Of a DNA stretch of 64,000 nt, positions 10,601 to 30,046 are shown in pieces. The notes beneath the pieces were generated by a model. It was not told the DNA's origin and did not search any database. It was given only the letters and a program-made list of their open reading frames with translations. The stretch spans positions 744,001 to 808,000 of the forward strand of contig NZ_VDND01000001.1 in the NCBI RefSeq assembly GCF_007665395.1. The letters are read 5' to 3'. The position numbers and the translations under genes are program-made. Positions within the stretch are counted from its first letter, which is position 1. Each line of letters begins with the position of its first letter. The DNA is from Pseudomonas oryzihabitans (GTDB lineage Bacteria; Pseudomonadota; Gammaproteobacteria; Pseudomonadales; Pseudomonadaceae).

Positions 10601-12467
10601 TCGCGGGCAACTCCAGGTGAGACTGGGACAGCAGCAGCCGTACCCCGCTATCCGTCAAGAGGAACTCCAGGCGCTGCCGCGGGTAGTCCGGGTCCAGCGG
10701 CACATAGGCACCACCGGCCTTGAGCACCGCCAACAGGCCTACCACCAGTTCCACCGAGCGCTTCAGGGCGACGCCGACCAGTACCTCGGGACCAACGCCG
10801 CGCTCGATCAGGGCATGGGCCAGGCGATTGGCCCGGCGATTCAGCTCGGCATAGCTGAGCCGTTGCGCCCCGAAGACCAATGCAGGCGACTCGGGGGTAC
10901 GGCGGACCTGGACTTCGAACAGCCGGTGTACCGGCTGCGCCAGCGGATAGTCACGCTGGGTGGCGTTCCAGTCGTGCAGCTGCTGGGTCCGCTCGACGGG
11001 CGTCAGCAGCGGCAAGGCATCGAGCGTCTGCCGCGGATCGGCGACCATGGCTGCCAAAAGCGTTAGCCAATGGCAGGCCATACGCTCGACGCGCGGACGC
11101 TCGAAGAGATCGCTGGCGTAGGTCAGGGCCGCGCGTAGCTGGCCGCCTTGTTCATAGGTATCCAGCGCGAGGTCGAACTGGGTGGTGCGGCCCTGCCCTT
11201 CCAGGGGCGCGAAGCTGAGGCCGTCGACGCTGGGCAGCGCCCGTAGATCCGCCACCTGGGGCTGATGGTTATAGAGCACCTGGAACAGCGGGCCGTGGCT
11301 GAGCGAGCGCTCCACCCCCAAGGCCTCGACAAGTTGCTCGAACGGTAGGTCCTGATGATCCTGGGCGCCCAGTACGGTCTGGCGCACCTCGGCCAGGAAG
11401 TCGACCACGCTGAGCCCGGCGCGGGGCTGACCGCAGAGCACCTGAGTGTTGACGAACAGGCCGATCAGCCCCTCCACCTCCTGGCGGTTGCGGTTGGCGA
11501 CCGGCGATCCGACGCGGATCTCGGCTGCGCCGCTGTAGCGATACAGCAGGATCTGGAAACTGGCCAGCAGCCACATGAACAGACTCAGCTCGCCCTCCCG
11601 CGCCCGGGCGCGCAAGGCGGCGGCAAGCTCCACAGGAACGTCCAGCTCCAGGCGCTCGCCCCGATAGCTGGGCAGCGGCGGCCGTGGCCGGTCGCCAGGC
11701 AGTGCCAGCACCGGATGGCTGTCGCCGAGTTGCGCGCGCCAATAGTCCAGCTGGCGTTCGCCCTCCCCCGCCTCCAGCCAGCGGCGCTGCCAGAGGGCGT
11801 AGTCCGCATAGGCCACCGGCAGAGCAGCGAGATCCGGCTGCCGGCCCCGATGCAGGGCCGCGTAGGCATGCAGCAGTTCGTCAATGAGCAGGTTCATCGA
11901 CCAGCCATCGGCGACGATATGGTGCAGGGTCAGCAACAGCACATGGCGCTCGGCCTCCAGCCGCAGCAGGCGCCAGCGCAGCAACGGGCCGACTTCTAGG
12001 TCGAAGGGTTCCCGTGCCTCGGCAGCGGCGCGGGCGCGCGCTTCGCCTTCGCGCTGGGCAGCCGGCAGCTCTTCCAAGTTCTCCTGCAGCAGTTCGGGCA
12101 GGCTGTCGCTCATGACCTGACGAGGTTCGCCGTCCGCCTCACAGATGAACAGGGTACGGAGCGTCGGATGGCGCTCTACCAACAGAGTGCAGGCAGCAGC
12201 AAGAGCCTGGTGATCGAGGGGGCCGTCGAGACGCACCGCCCCGGGCAGGTTGTAGGCTGCGCTCTCCGGCTCCAGCTGCCAGAGCAGCCACATCCGTCGC
12301 TGGGCATAGGAGAGGACGTCGTGATCTTCCGTCTCGACTCCTGCCGGGATGGGGAAGAGGCGGAAGTCCACGCCCTCCTCGCGCAGGGAGGCGAGGAACA
12401 GACGGCGTTTCTCCAGGGGTAGCTGGATGAAGCGGCGGGCCAGGGCGAGAGAGTGTTCGGCGTTCAT
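4641..12467 (-). CDS. pyoverdine side-chain NRPS, two modules (C-A-T-E-C-A-T)
   Basis: A 2608-residue nonribosomal peptide synthetase. Domains: condensation (HHIVADGWS near 188), adenylation ([11 protein letters not shown] near 666), carrier (LGGDSIVS near 1044), epimerization ([11 protein letters not shown] near 1226), condensation (DIYPLSPMQHG near 1550, HHILLDGWS near 1686), adenylation (YTSGSTGMPKG near 2146), carrier (LGGHSLLA near 2546). There is no terminal thioesterase, so the chain passes to the next protein. First code DVWHVSLIDK equals the standard serine code apart from a V/L swap; with the epimerase this gives D-Ser. Second code DGEVCGGVTK resembles one I associate with lysine; this is less certain. 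Its first condensation domain would receive the PvdL product. The second condensation domain follows an epimerase and should be of D-L type. The gene starts behind its own PvdS-like box, 124 bases from the thioesterase gene. Confidence 0.95.
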   Translation of the reverse strand: MNAEHSLALARRFIQLPLEKRRLFLASLREEGVDFRLFPIPAGVETEDHDVLSYAQRRMWLLWQLEPESAAYNLPGAVRLDGPLDHQALAAACTLLVERHPTLRTLFICEADGEPRQVMSDSLPELLQENLEELPAAQREGEARARAAAEAREPFDLEVGPLLRWRLLRLEAERHVLLLTLHHIVADGWSMNLLIDELLHAYAALHRGRQPDLAALPVAYADYALWQRRWLEAGEGERQLDYWRAQLGDSHPVLALPGDRPRPPLPSYRGERLELDVPVELAAALRARAREGELSLFMWLLASFQILLYRYSGAAEIRVGSPVANRNRQEVEGLIGLFVNTQVLCGQPRAGLSVVDFLAEVRQTVLGAQDHQDLPFEQLVEALGVERSLSHGPLFQVLYNHQPQVADLRALPSVDGLSFAPLEGQGRTTQFDLALDTYEQGGQLRAALTYASDLFERPRVERMACHWLTLLAAMVADPRQTLDALPLLTPVERTQQLHDWNATQRDYPLAQPVHRLFEVQVRRTPESPALVFGAQRLSYAELNRRANRLAHALIERGVGPEVLVGVALKRSVELVVGLLAVLKAGGAYVPLDPDYPRQRLEFLLTDSGVRLLLSQSHLELPASEGLQRLDLDQDGDWLEHQLETDPEIALAGEHLAYVLYTSGSTGQPKGAGNRNSALTNRLCWMQQAYGLDGADAVLQKTPFSFDVSVWEFFWPLMTGARLVVAAPGDHRDPAKLVETINREGVTTLHFVPSMLQAFLQEPSVASCASLKRIVCSGEALPADAQQQVFAKLPQAGLYNLYGPTEAAIDVTHWTCVEEGKDTVPIGKPIANLACYLLDGNLEPVPVGVLGELYLAGKGLARGYHQRPGLTAERFVASPFVAGERLYRTGDLARYRADGVIEYAGRIDHQVKLRGLRIELGEIEARLLEHPLVREVAVLAVDGRQLVGYVVLESETGDWREALAVHLAVSLPEYMVPAQWLALEKMPLSPNGKLERKALPKPDVATEQTGYSAPRNEVERTLAAIWQALLGVERVGLDDNFFALGGDSIVSIQVVSRARQAGLHLSPRDLFQHQSVRALAQVSRQGGEQAQQGPAAGEAALAAVQQWFFEQEIPNRQHWNQSLLLQARQPLDAERLEQALVRLLMHHDALRLRFRQEDGIWRQAYAGQAENPLWRRQADSTETLLALCEEAQRSLDLEQGPLLRALLVEMADGSQRLLLAIHHLVVDGVSWRILLEDMQRLYTNIDADLGPRSSSYQAWTQWQRQQASERLDELAYWQAQLRDAPGSLPCENPQGALENRYEHKLSLILDAERTRRLLQDAPAAYRTQVNDLLLTALARVICRWSGEASVLVQMEGHGREEVFEDIDLSRTVGWFTSLFPLCLTPAADVGESLKAIKEQLRGVPDKGIGYGLLRHLGGSEAAATLAALPQPRITFNYLGQFDRQFDDTALLTPAAESAGAAQDPGAPLANWLSVEGQVYGGELSLHWGFSREMFAETTVQRLVDDYARELEALIEHCCQEGNSGATPSDFPLAALRQEQLDRLPLAHIGDIYPLSPMQHGMLFHSLYEQANGDYINQLRVDVSGLDSSRFRAAWQAAVDSHDILRTGFLWQGDLEQPVQVVHKCLELPFAEHDWRDRADIATALDELAESERLRGFELEQAPLLRLILVRTGEDSRHLVYTYHHILLDGWSSAQLLGEVLSRYIGGHAGEPVGRYRDYIAWLQKQDKGVSEAFWKEQLAELLEPTRLAQAVAAERERSGNGQYQRSLDLSRTGRLKRFAQRHAVTLNTLVQAAWSLLLQRYTGQDTVVFGATVAGRPAELAGVERQAGLFINTLPVVSSPQPGMRLLDWLRDVQARSLALREQEHTPLFEIQRWSGLGEALFDSLLVFENYPVAEALEQGAPGGVRFGPVSNHEQTNYPLTVALGVGDCLSLQYSYDRQMFSDASVERLDRHLLNLLEGFVDNAERTLVELTLLDADEHALIESRWNRSDSGFPASPLIHDRVAERARLAPDSPAVLFDDQVLTFAELDSRANRLAHALIAQGVGPEVRVAIAMQRSAEIMIAFLAVLKSGGAYVPLDIEYPRDRLLYMMRDSRAHLLLTQSHLLERLPIPDGLSCLSLDREEQWAGFPGHDPKVALHGDNLAYVIYTSGSTGMPKGVAVSHGPLIAHVVATGERYEMTPDDCELHFMSFAFDGSHEGWMHPLINGARVLIRDDSLWLPEQTYAQMHRHGVTVAVFPPVYLQQLAEHAERDGNPPATRVYCFGGDAVAQASYDLAWRALRPQYLFNGYGPTETVVTPLLWKARPGEVCGAAYMPIGTLLGNRSGYILDAQLNLLPVGVAGELYLGGEGVARGYLERPGLTAERFVPDPFGAPGSRLYRSGDLTRGRADGVVDYLGRVDHQVKIRGFRIELGEIEARLREQDGVREAVVVAQPGVGGPCLVGYLVPDEISRVRPGPYKDDLRLSVTGALRTLLPDYMVPTQLLLLEALPLTPNGKLDRRALPLPLAEEASRAYVAPATAVEQRLAAIWQDVLQIERLGALDNFLELGGHSLLAMRVTARVQEAFDTPVPLALLFQSDSLRVYANSIAELTAVQKSDLDDLRDFMTELEVV

Positions 12468-12472
12468 CTATC

Positions 12473-12513
12473 ACGGTTTCCGTGCACGTGGGCAGCGGGC
12501 ACCTGGGTGCCCG
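12473..12513 (-). other. two hairpins in the leader of the first side-chain NRPS gene
   Basis: Two short perfect inverted repeats lie between the predicted promoter and the ATG at 12467. One is CGGGCACC/GGTGCCCG with a 2-base loop at 12496-12513. The other is CACGG/CCGTG with a 3-base loop at 12473-12485, ending only 5 bases before the start codon where the ribosome site should be. No strong Shine-Dalgarno sequence is visible otherwise. A translational effect is inference. Confidence 0.4.
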
Positions 12514-12527
12514 GTCGTCTCAAGAGA

Positions 12528-12551
12528 ACGGATGGGTGGAGATGAAAATTA
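12528..12551 (-). promoter_or_regulatory. PvdS-type iron-starvation box, near match
   Basis: On the minus strand the site reads TAATT, 16 bases, CGT (or TTAAT with 17). The PvdS box of pyoverdine promoters is TAAAT-N16/17-CGT. It lies about 60 bases upstream of the first side-chain synthetase and shares the string TTAATTTTC with the box before pvdL, so this synthetase probably has its own PvdS-dependent promoter. Confidence 0.6.
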
Positions 12552-12591
12552 ATCGCATCAGCGTATTGCTGACACGAAAGCGAGAGCGCCC

Positions 12592-13305
12592 TTAGGCGGA
12601 TGTGTCTCGGGTTTGCAGTTGGCCAAGCACATCCGCCAAGCGCGTCAATACCGCGGCCTGCTCGCTATGGATGAAGAAGTGCCCACCCGCGAACCAGTCC
12701 AGCTGGCAAGGACCACGGGTCTGGTGGGCCCAGGCCTGTAGCTGTGCGGGAGTGGCTTGGTCCTCGCGTCCACCCCAGACCCATAATGGGCAGTCCAGCA
12801 CCGGACGAGCTCGCGGTCGATGACTACCGCAGAGCAGGAAGTCCGCACGCAGGACCGGCAGCGTCAGCGCCATGAGTTCGGCATTGGCCAGCACCTCCTC
12901 CGGCGTGCCGCCGCGCTGGCGCAGGTCGGCAATCAGCTCCTCATCGCTTTTGGGCCGACTCAGGTCCCGATCGTAGCTGTCACGCTCGGTGGGCGCCGCC
13001 GTGCCCGAGGCGATTAGCCCGCCAGGGGGAGCGCCCCACTCGGTCAGCAGTTGCGCCACCTCATTGGCCAGCAAAGCGCCCAGGCTATGACCGAGCAACA
13101 CATAGGGCTGCCGAGCCCGCGGCAGGAGTTCCTGGGCCAGTTGCATGCTCAGGCGCGCGAAATCTTTCTGCAGGGGTTCACCCAGGCGGCTGCCGCGTCC
13201 GGGCAATTCCACGGGGCACAGCTCCAGCTCGGGAGGCAATTGCCGGCGCCAGCGCAGATAGGCCAGGGCGCTGGCACCGGAATACGGCAGGCAAAACAGC
13301 CGCAC
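12592..13305 (-). CDS. pvdG: type II thioesterase of pyoverdine synthesis
   Basis: An alpha/beta hydrolase of 237 residues. The nucleophile elbow GHSLG carries Ser74 and a GGHFFI motif near residue 215 supplies the catalytic His, as in stand-alone thioesterases of NRPS systems. These remove wrongly loaded or stalled groups from carrier proteins and do not release the final product. The start is GTG, immediately after the TAG of the MbtH-like gene, so the two are translationally coupled. The context (pvdL, pvdH, MbtH, synthetases) fits PvdG. Length is in the usual 230-260 range. Confidence 0.92.
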   Translation of the reverse strand: MRLFCLPYSGASALAYLRWRRQLPPELELCPVELPGRGSRLGEPLQKDFARLSMQLAQELLPRARQPYVLLGHSLGALLANEVAQLLTEWGAPPGGLIASGTAAPTERDSYDRDLSRPKSDEELIADLRQRGGTPEEVLANAELMALTLPVLRADFLLCGSHRPRARPVLDCPLWVWGGREDQATPAQLQAWAHQTRGPCQLDWFAGGHFFIHSEQAAVLTRLADVLGQLQTRDTSA

Positions 13306-13524
13306 CTAGGAAGCCTGCTTGTCCATGTGTTGGCGCAGGCTCAGCGGACGCATGTCGGTCCAGACTTCTTCGATGTAGGCCAGGCACTCAGCCTTGAAGC
13401 CACGCTTGCCGGCGTCGCGCCAACCATTGGGAATGGTCTTGTAGCTCGGCCAGATGGAGTATTGCTCTTCGTGGTTCACCACCACGGTGAATTCGATGTC
13501 GTCGCGGTCGAAGACGGAGGTCAT
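13306..13524 (-). CDS. MbtH-like protein
   Basis: A 72-residue protein of the MbtH family. It shows the diagnostic pattern [11 protein letters not shown] near residue 17, PNGW near 32 and a TDMRPLS segment near 56. MbtH proteins bind adenylation domains and are needed for folding or activity of many synthetases. P. aeruginosa has an equivalent (PA2412) beside pvdH. Here it follows pvdH by 27 bases and abuts the thioesterase gene, so pvdH, MbtH and pvdG form one transcription unit. Confidence 0.95.
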   Translation of the reverse strand: MTSVFDRDDIEFTVVVNHEEQYSIWPSYKTIPNGWRDAGKRGFKAECLAYIEEVWTDMRPLSLRQHMDKQAS

Positions 13525-13551
13525 GACGGTTTCCTTGGTTGGAGAGTGAAG

Positions 13552-14931
13552 TTAGTGCGCAGCCCGCACCGCGGCGGCGAAACGCTCGGCCACGGTGTCG
13601 ATCTGCGCAGGGGTGATGATGAGCGGGGGCAGGAAGCGCACCACGGCGCCGTGGCGGCCGCCCAGTTCGAGGATCAGCCCACGGCGCAGGCATTCGCGCT
13701 GGATGCGCGCAGCACGGGCGCCATCGGCCGGCGGATGCCCTTGGGCGTCAGGAGTGCCCGTCGGATCGACGATCTCCACGCCGAGCATCAAGCCGCGGCC
13801 ACGGATATCGCCCAGCTGCGGCTGATCGTGCTGCAAGGCGGTCAGGTGGCCGCCCAGGCGTTCACCCATGGCCGTGGCGTGGCGGGGGATATCATGTTCC
13901 TGCAGGTAGCGGATCACCGCCGAGCCGGCCGCCATGGCCATCTGATTACCCCGGAAGGTGCCGGCATGGGCGCCAGGCTTCCAGGTATCCAGGGCGTCGC
14001 GGTAGACCATCACCGCCAACGGCAGGCTGCCACCGATGGCCTTGGACAGCACCACCACGTCCGGGGTGATACCGGCGTGCTCGAAGGCGAACATCCGTCC
14101 GGTGCGGGCGAAGCCGCTCTGGATCTCGTCGACGATCAGGGCGACCCCGGCTGCAGCGGTGATGCGGCGCAGTCCGCGCAGCCAGTCCAGGTCGGCGGGG
14201 ATCACCCCGCCCTCGCCCTGGACCACCTCGACGATGACCGCCGCCGGGCGCTGCACCCCGGCTTCCGGATCACTCAGCAGGTTTTCGAGGTAATGCAGAT
14301 GGGTACGCACCGCGGTGCTGCCACCCTGGCCGAAGGGGCAGCGGTAGTCATAGGGATAGGGCAGGAATTGCACGCCCTGACTGACCAGGCTGCCCAGGGG
14401 TTGTTTGGGGCCAAGGCTCCCCATGAGGCTCAGGGCGCCCTGGCTCATGCCATGGTAGCCACCCTGAAAAGCGAGCACCGTACTGCGACCGCTGGCGGTG
14501 CGCACCAGCTTGAGCGCCGCTTCCACGGCGTCGGTGCCGGTGGGGCCACAGAACTGGATACGCGCATCCCGGGCGAAGTCGGCCGGTAGCAGCGCGAAGA
14601 GATCCTGGACGAAGCGATCCTTGACTGGAGTGGTCAGGTCGAGGGTATGCAGGGGCAACTCGTCGTCGAGGACCGCACGGATGGCGTCGATCACCACCGG
14701 ATGGTTATGGCCCAGCGCCAGGGTGCCAGCCCCGGCCAGGCAATCGATGAACAGTCGCCCCTCGACGTCCTCCACCTCGATCCCGCGGGCGCGCTTGAGG
14801 GCCAGGGGCAACCGCCGCGGATAGCTCCGGGCGTTGGATTCCTGGGCGCTTTGCCGCGCCAGCAACGGATGATCAGCGAAGCTGTACAGCGTTTCGGCAG
14901 CGGAGGCGACGATGGGATCGGCAGCGGACAT
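13552..14931 (-). CDS. pvdH: L-2,4-diaminobutyrate:2-ketoglutarate aminotransferase
   Basis: A class III pyridoxal-phosphate aminotransferase of 459 residues. It converts aspartate semialdehyde to L-2,4-diaminobutyrate with glutamate as amino donor. Diagnostic segments are FCGPTGTDAVEAALKL near 128-142, VDEIQSGFARTG with cofactor Asp268, and the Schiff-base lysine in VLSKAIGG (Lys297). The product is the residue predicted for the third PvdL module (code DIWELTADDK), so gene and assembly line agree. The substrate comes from Asd, also encoded in this window. A perfect PvdS box lies 35 bases upstream, in the 78-base gap after pvdL. Confidence 0.94.
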   Translation of the reverse strand: MSAADPIVASAAETLYSFADHPLLARQSAQESNARSYPRRLPLALKRARGIEVEDVEGRLFIDCLAGAGTLALGHNHPVVIDAIRAVLDDELPLHTLDLTTPVKDRFVQDLFALLPADFARDARIQFCGPTGTDAVEAALKLVRTASGRSTVLAFQGGYHGMSQGALSLMGSLGPKQPLGSLVSQGVQFLPYPYDYRCPFGQGGSTAVRTHLHYLENLLSDPEAGVQRPAAVIVEVVQGEGGVIPADLDWLRGLRRITAAAGVALIVDEIQSGFARTGRMFAFEHAGITPDVVVLSKAIGGSLPLAVMVYRDALDTWKPGAHAGTFRGNQMAMAAGSAVIRYLQEHDIPRHATAMGERLGGHLTALQHDQPQLGDIRGRGLMLGVEIVDPTGTPDAQGHPPADGARAARIQRECLRRGLILELGGRHGAVVRFLPPLIITPAQIDTVAERFAAAVRAAH

Positions 14932-14965
14932 CGGGGTGGCCCTCGAAGATAAGGTTATAGAGCAA

Positions 14966-14989
14966 ACGGTTGGCGGGCCGGCGGATTTA
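14966..14989 (-). promoter_or_regulatory. perfect PvdS-type iron-starvation box before pvdH
   Basis: On the minus strand this reads TAAAT, exactly 16 bases, CGT, the full consensus for promoters read by PvdS. It lies in the short gap between the pvdL stop (15010) and the pvdH start (14931). It should drive pvdH, the MbtH-like gene and pvdG independently of read-through from pvdL. Confidence 0.8.
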
Positions 14990-15009
14990 GCGATCAGCCG
15001 GCCTGACCT

Positions 15010-27888
<12,879 letters not shown>

Positions 27889-27942
27889 GCGGAAATCCTG
27901 CAGGGTTCGCTACCGGGCTTAGCCACGGTCGGTACAGAACAA

Positions 27943-27966
27943 ACGCATTGCCCTTCGGAAAATTAA
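27943..27966 (-). promoter_or_regulatory. PvdS-type iron-starvation box before pvdL, near match
   Basis: On the minus strand the site reads TTAAT, 16 bases, CGT, one base off the TAAAT-N16-CGT consensus. The CGT lies 55 bases upstream of the pvdL start. It shares TTAATTTTC with the box before the first side-chain synthetase. Confidence 0.6.
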
Positions 27967-28016
27967 GCGGCGCTCGACAAAGCGCGACAAACAGGCCAGC
28001 TAGAGCCAAAAGGTAT

Positions 28017-28045
28017 TTGACAATCATTTTCATTTGGAAATAATT
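28017..28045 (+). promoter_or_regulatory. pvdS promoter with overlapping Fur-like site
   Basis: TTGACA at 28017-28022 and ATAATT at 28040-28045 are separated by 17 bases, a good sigma-70 promoter. The stretch 28019-28037 matches the 19-base Fur consensus at about 12 positions and covers the -35 element and most of the spacer. Known pvdS genes are repressed by Fur with iron, and this layout would do that by occlusion. Confidence 0.7.
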
Positions 28046-28091
28046 TGCACCACCAAAAGGGCACCCGCTGCCAGGCCCACAAGGAACGCGC

Positions 28092-28625
28092 ATGTCAGAG
28101 CCTCAGGTTTCCCTCCCTTGCAATACGCCCCTGCTGAACACCTTCGTCTCCCAGCGCCCGGTACTGGTGAAAGCGGCGACCCGGATCGTCGGCTGTCCGT
28201 CCCGCGCCGAGGATGTCGTGCAGGACGCCTATTTCCGCCTCGAGACGGCGCCGCAGATCACCTCCTCGCTAAAGGCCCAGGTCGGCTATCTGTTCCAGGT
28301 CGTCCGTAATCTGGCCATCGACCACTATCGCAAGAGATCCGTCGAGTCCAAGTACACCAGCCCCCAGGAGGATCACGAAGAGGTGGCCACGGTGGCATCC
28401 CCTGGCCCGGAGAACACCTACATCGGCCAGCGCACCCTGAATCATCTGGACGCGGCGCTCGCCGAGCTACCGCAGCGGACTCGGTACGCCTTCGAGATGT
28501 ATCGCATCCATGGCGTCGCGCAAAAGGACATCGCCAAGGAACTGGGCGTCTCTCCCACCCTGGTCAACTTCATGATCCGCGATGCCCTGGCGCACTGCCA
28601 CCAATCGCTGAGAGACTTCGCCTAG
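28092..28625 (+). CDS. pvdS: extracytoplasmic-function sigma factor PvdS
   Basis: A 177-residue ECF sigma factor. Region 2 contains RAEDVVQDAYFRLE (about residues 38-51) and VRNLAIDHYRK; region 4 contains KDIAKELGVSPTLVNFMIRD, which is nearly identical to P. aeruginosa PvdS as I remember it (187 residues). It directs RNA polymerase to TAAAT-N16-CGT promoters of pyoverdine genes under iron starvation, three candidates for which lie in this window. The start ATG has AAGGAA 5 bases upstream. The gene is divergent from pvdL with 203 bases between, and is preceded by a promoter overlapped by a Fur-like site. The anti-sigma factor FpvR and receptor FpvA are not in the window. Confidence 0.96.
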   Translation: MSEPQVSLPCNTPLLNTFVSQRPVLVKAATRIVGCPSRAEDVVQDAYFRLETAPQITSSLKAQVGYLFQVVRNLAIDHYRKRSVESKYTSPQEDHEEVATVASPGPENTYIGQRTLNHLDAALAELPQRTRYAFEMYRIHGVAQKDIAKELGVSPTLVNFMIRDALAHCHQSLRDFA

Positions 28626-28936
28626 GCCCTCTAAGCCGGACACGCAGCAGGACGGCGTGCCCTGAGCGCTCCAGCCTCCGACCGAAGGAGTCAACGGCGG
28701 CGGTCGTCCTATGAGGGATGCACGGGACGACTACCCACTGGGTACGGGCTTCCCCAGTTGAAGGACGCGAATTGGACTAGCGCCGACACGACCTGCCAAG
28801 GGTCGTGAGCAGATCCAAATACACCCTTCATCGCGCCCAGGTAGATACGCCAGCAGCCTTGGGTAAGCCAGCGACACTGCATGCCAAGCCGTCCGGGTGC
28901 TGGAGCGGCAGCGATGGACAAACTTTTTCCAGGCAC
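28626..28936. other. non-coding stretch between pvdS and the tRNA terminator
   Basis: About 310 bases with no reading frame I would defend, no clear terminator for pvdS and no recognised RNA. A 75-codon minus-strand frame (28709-28936) has no family resemblance I recognise. I see no repeat of the neighbouring tRNA 3' ends here. Confidence 0.5.
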
Positions 28937-28959
28937 AAAAAAAGCCGCCCGAAGGCAGC
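28937..28959 (-). terminator. rho-independent terminator of the tRNA-Val/tRNA-Asp unit
   Basis: On the minus strand, GCTGCCTTCGGGCGGC forms a short stem with a TTCG-type loop, followed by seven T. It lies about 50 bases downstream of the 3' end of tRNA-Asp. Confidence 0.85.
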
Positions 28960-29008
28960 TTCTCTTGTCTCGTCCGGGCAGTTCAGAGGACCCAGGACGA
29001 AGGCTATA

Positions 29009-29085
29009 TGGCGCGGCGGACGGGACTCGAACCCGCGACCCCCGGCGTGACAGGCCGGTATTCTAACCGACTGAACTACCGCCGC
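29009..29085 (-). tRNA. tRNA-Asp (GTC)
   Basis: A 77-base cloverleaf with acceptor GCGGCGG/CCGCCGC, anticodon loop CTGTCAC (anticodon GTC), T-arm GCGGGTTCGAGTCCCGT, and an encoded CCA end at 29009. It lies 38 bases after tRNA-Val in the same transcript. Confidence 0.97.
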
Positions 29086-29123
29086 GCATTGCGTGCACCT
29101 TGCGGAACACTTCCCGAAGAGTT

Positions 29124-29199
29124 TGGTGGCTGATGACGGGATCGAACCGCCGACCCCCTGCGTGTGATGCAGGTGCTCTCCCAGCTGAGCTAATCAGCC
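29124..29199 (-). tRNA. tRNA-Val (CAC)
   Basis: A 76-base cloverleaf with acceptor GGCTGAT/ATCAGCC, discriminator A, encoded CCA, and anticodon stem CCTGC/GCAGG around loop ATCACAC, which gives anticodon CAC for GUG codons. It is the first gene of the two-tRNA unit. Confidence 0.93.
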
Positions 29200-29219
29200 A
29201 TCCCCTTCGGGTGACGCGC

Positions 29220-29248
29220 ATTCTCCTCGTAGCCCTTTGATCCGTCAA
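29220..29248 (-). promoter_or_regulatory. tRNA promoter
   Basis: On the minus strand TTGACG (29248-29243) and GAGAAT (29225-29220) are 17 bases apart and end 21 bases before tRNA-Val, a good sigma-70 match. AT-rich sequence lies just upstream. Confidence 0.65.
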
Positions 29249-29278
29249 GGATTTTTCCAATTTTATTTTCTTCGAGCG

Positions 29279-30046
29279 CTATTCCAGGTAGATCATCTTG
29301 CGGGTCATGCCACCGTCCAGGGTGATGGCCTCGCCCGTGATGAAACCAGCGTTACCGCCGAGCAGCCAGGCCACGCAGGCCGCCACGTCTTCCACCGTCC
29401 CTACCCGGCCGACCGGATGCTGCTCATGATCTGCCGCGGCTAACGGCTCGGTTTCCCGGGGGTGGGGATCCCGTGCATCGATCCAGCCAGGACAGAGCGC
29501 GTTCACCCGGATGTCGGGGCCTAGACTGATCGCCAGCGCATGGGTCAGTGCCAACAGCCCACCCTTGCTGGCCGCATAGGCTTCGCTGTGCGGCTCGGAT
29601 TGCTGGGCTCGAGTGGAGGCGATGTTGACGATGGCGCCCTGCTGCTCGCGCAGGTAGGGCGCGCAATGCTTGGCCAGGAGCATGGGACCTTCGAGATTCA
29701 CCCCGAGCACTCGTCGCCACTCGCTCAGCGCCAAGCTCTCCAAGGGCTGCCCCTGGGCACTGGCCAGGCCAGCGTTGTTGACCAGGGCGTCCAACCTTCC
29801 GAACTGGCCGACCACCTGGGCCACCGCGGATTCGACCTGAGCCTCGTCCGCGACGTCGAGGGCCACGAACCAGGCTTTTTCACCCAAGGCGGCTGCGACC
29901 TTGGCGCCGCGCTCGTGCTCGATGTCGGCCACCACCACGCGCCACCCCTCGGCGACCAGCCAGGCGGCGATGCCCAGGCCGATGCCACGGGCAGCACCGG
30001 TGACCAGGGCGACCCGCGGCTCCACTGGTGCGAACGTCAGGCTCAT
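29279..30046 (-). CDS. short-chain dehydrogenase/reductase (PA3106-like)
   Basis: A 255-residue classical SDR. It shows the nucleotide-binding TGAARGIG near residue 17, the structural NNAG near 88, catalytic YAASK near 158, and a C-terminal [10 protein letters not shown] segment typical of 3-oxoacyl-reductase-like members. Asp41 after the second beta strand (VVVADI) suggests NAD(H) preference. The substrate is unknown. Its ATG overlaps the metZ stop by 4 bases (ATGA), so it is translationally coupled at the end of the cvpA-purF-metZ unit. This position is conserved in Pseudomonas as I remember it. Confidence 0.88.
   Translation of the reverse strand: MSLTFAPVEPRVALVTGAARGIGLGIAAWLVAEGWRVVVADIEHERGAKVAAALGEKAWFVALDVADEAQVESAVAQVVGQFGRLDALVNNAGLASAQGQPLESLALSEWRRVLGVNLEGPMLLAKHCAPYLREQQGAIVNIASTRAQQSEPHSEAYAASKGGLLALTHALAISLGPDIRVNALCPGWIDARDPHPRETEPLAAADHEQHPVGRVGTVEDVAACVAWLLGGNAGFITGEAITLDGGMTRKMIYLE

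Noticed and set aside
13051..14589. 512-codon plus-strand open frame
   Set aside because: Lies wholly opposite pvdH and pvdG in GC-rich DNA; no family motif; explained by third-position GC bias.
28709..28936. 75-codon minus-strand frame between pvdS and tRNA-Asp
   Set aside because: No recognisable family, no convincing ribosome site; considered chance.
28937..29199. tRNA-targeted integrative element
   Set aside because: No integrase and no repeat of the tRNA-Asp or tRNA-Val 3' end seen in the window.
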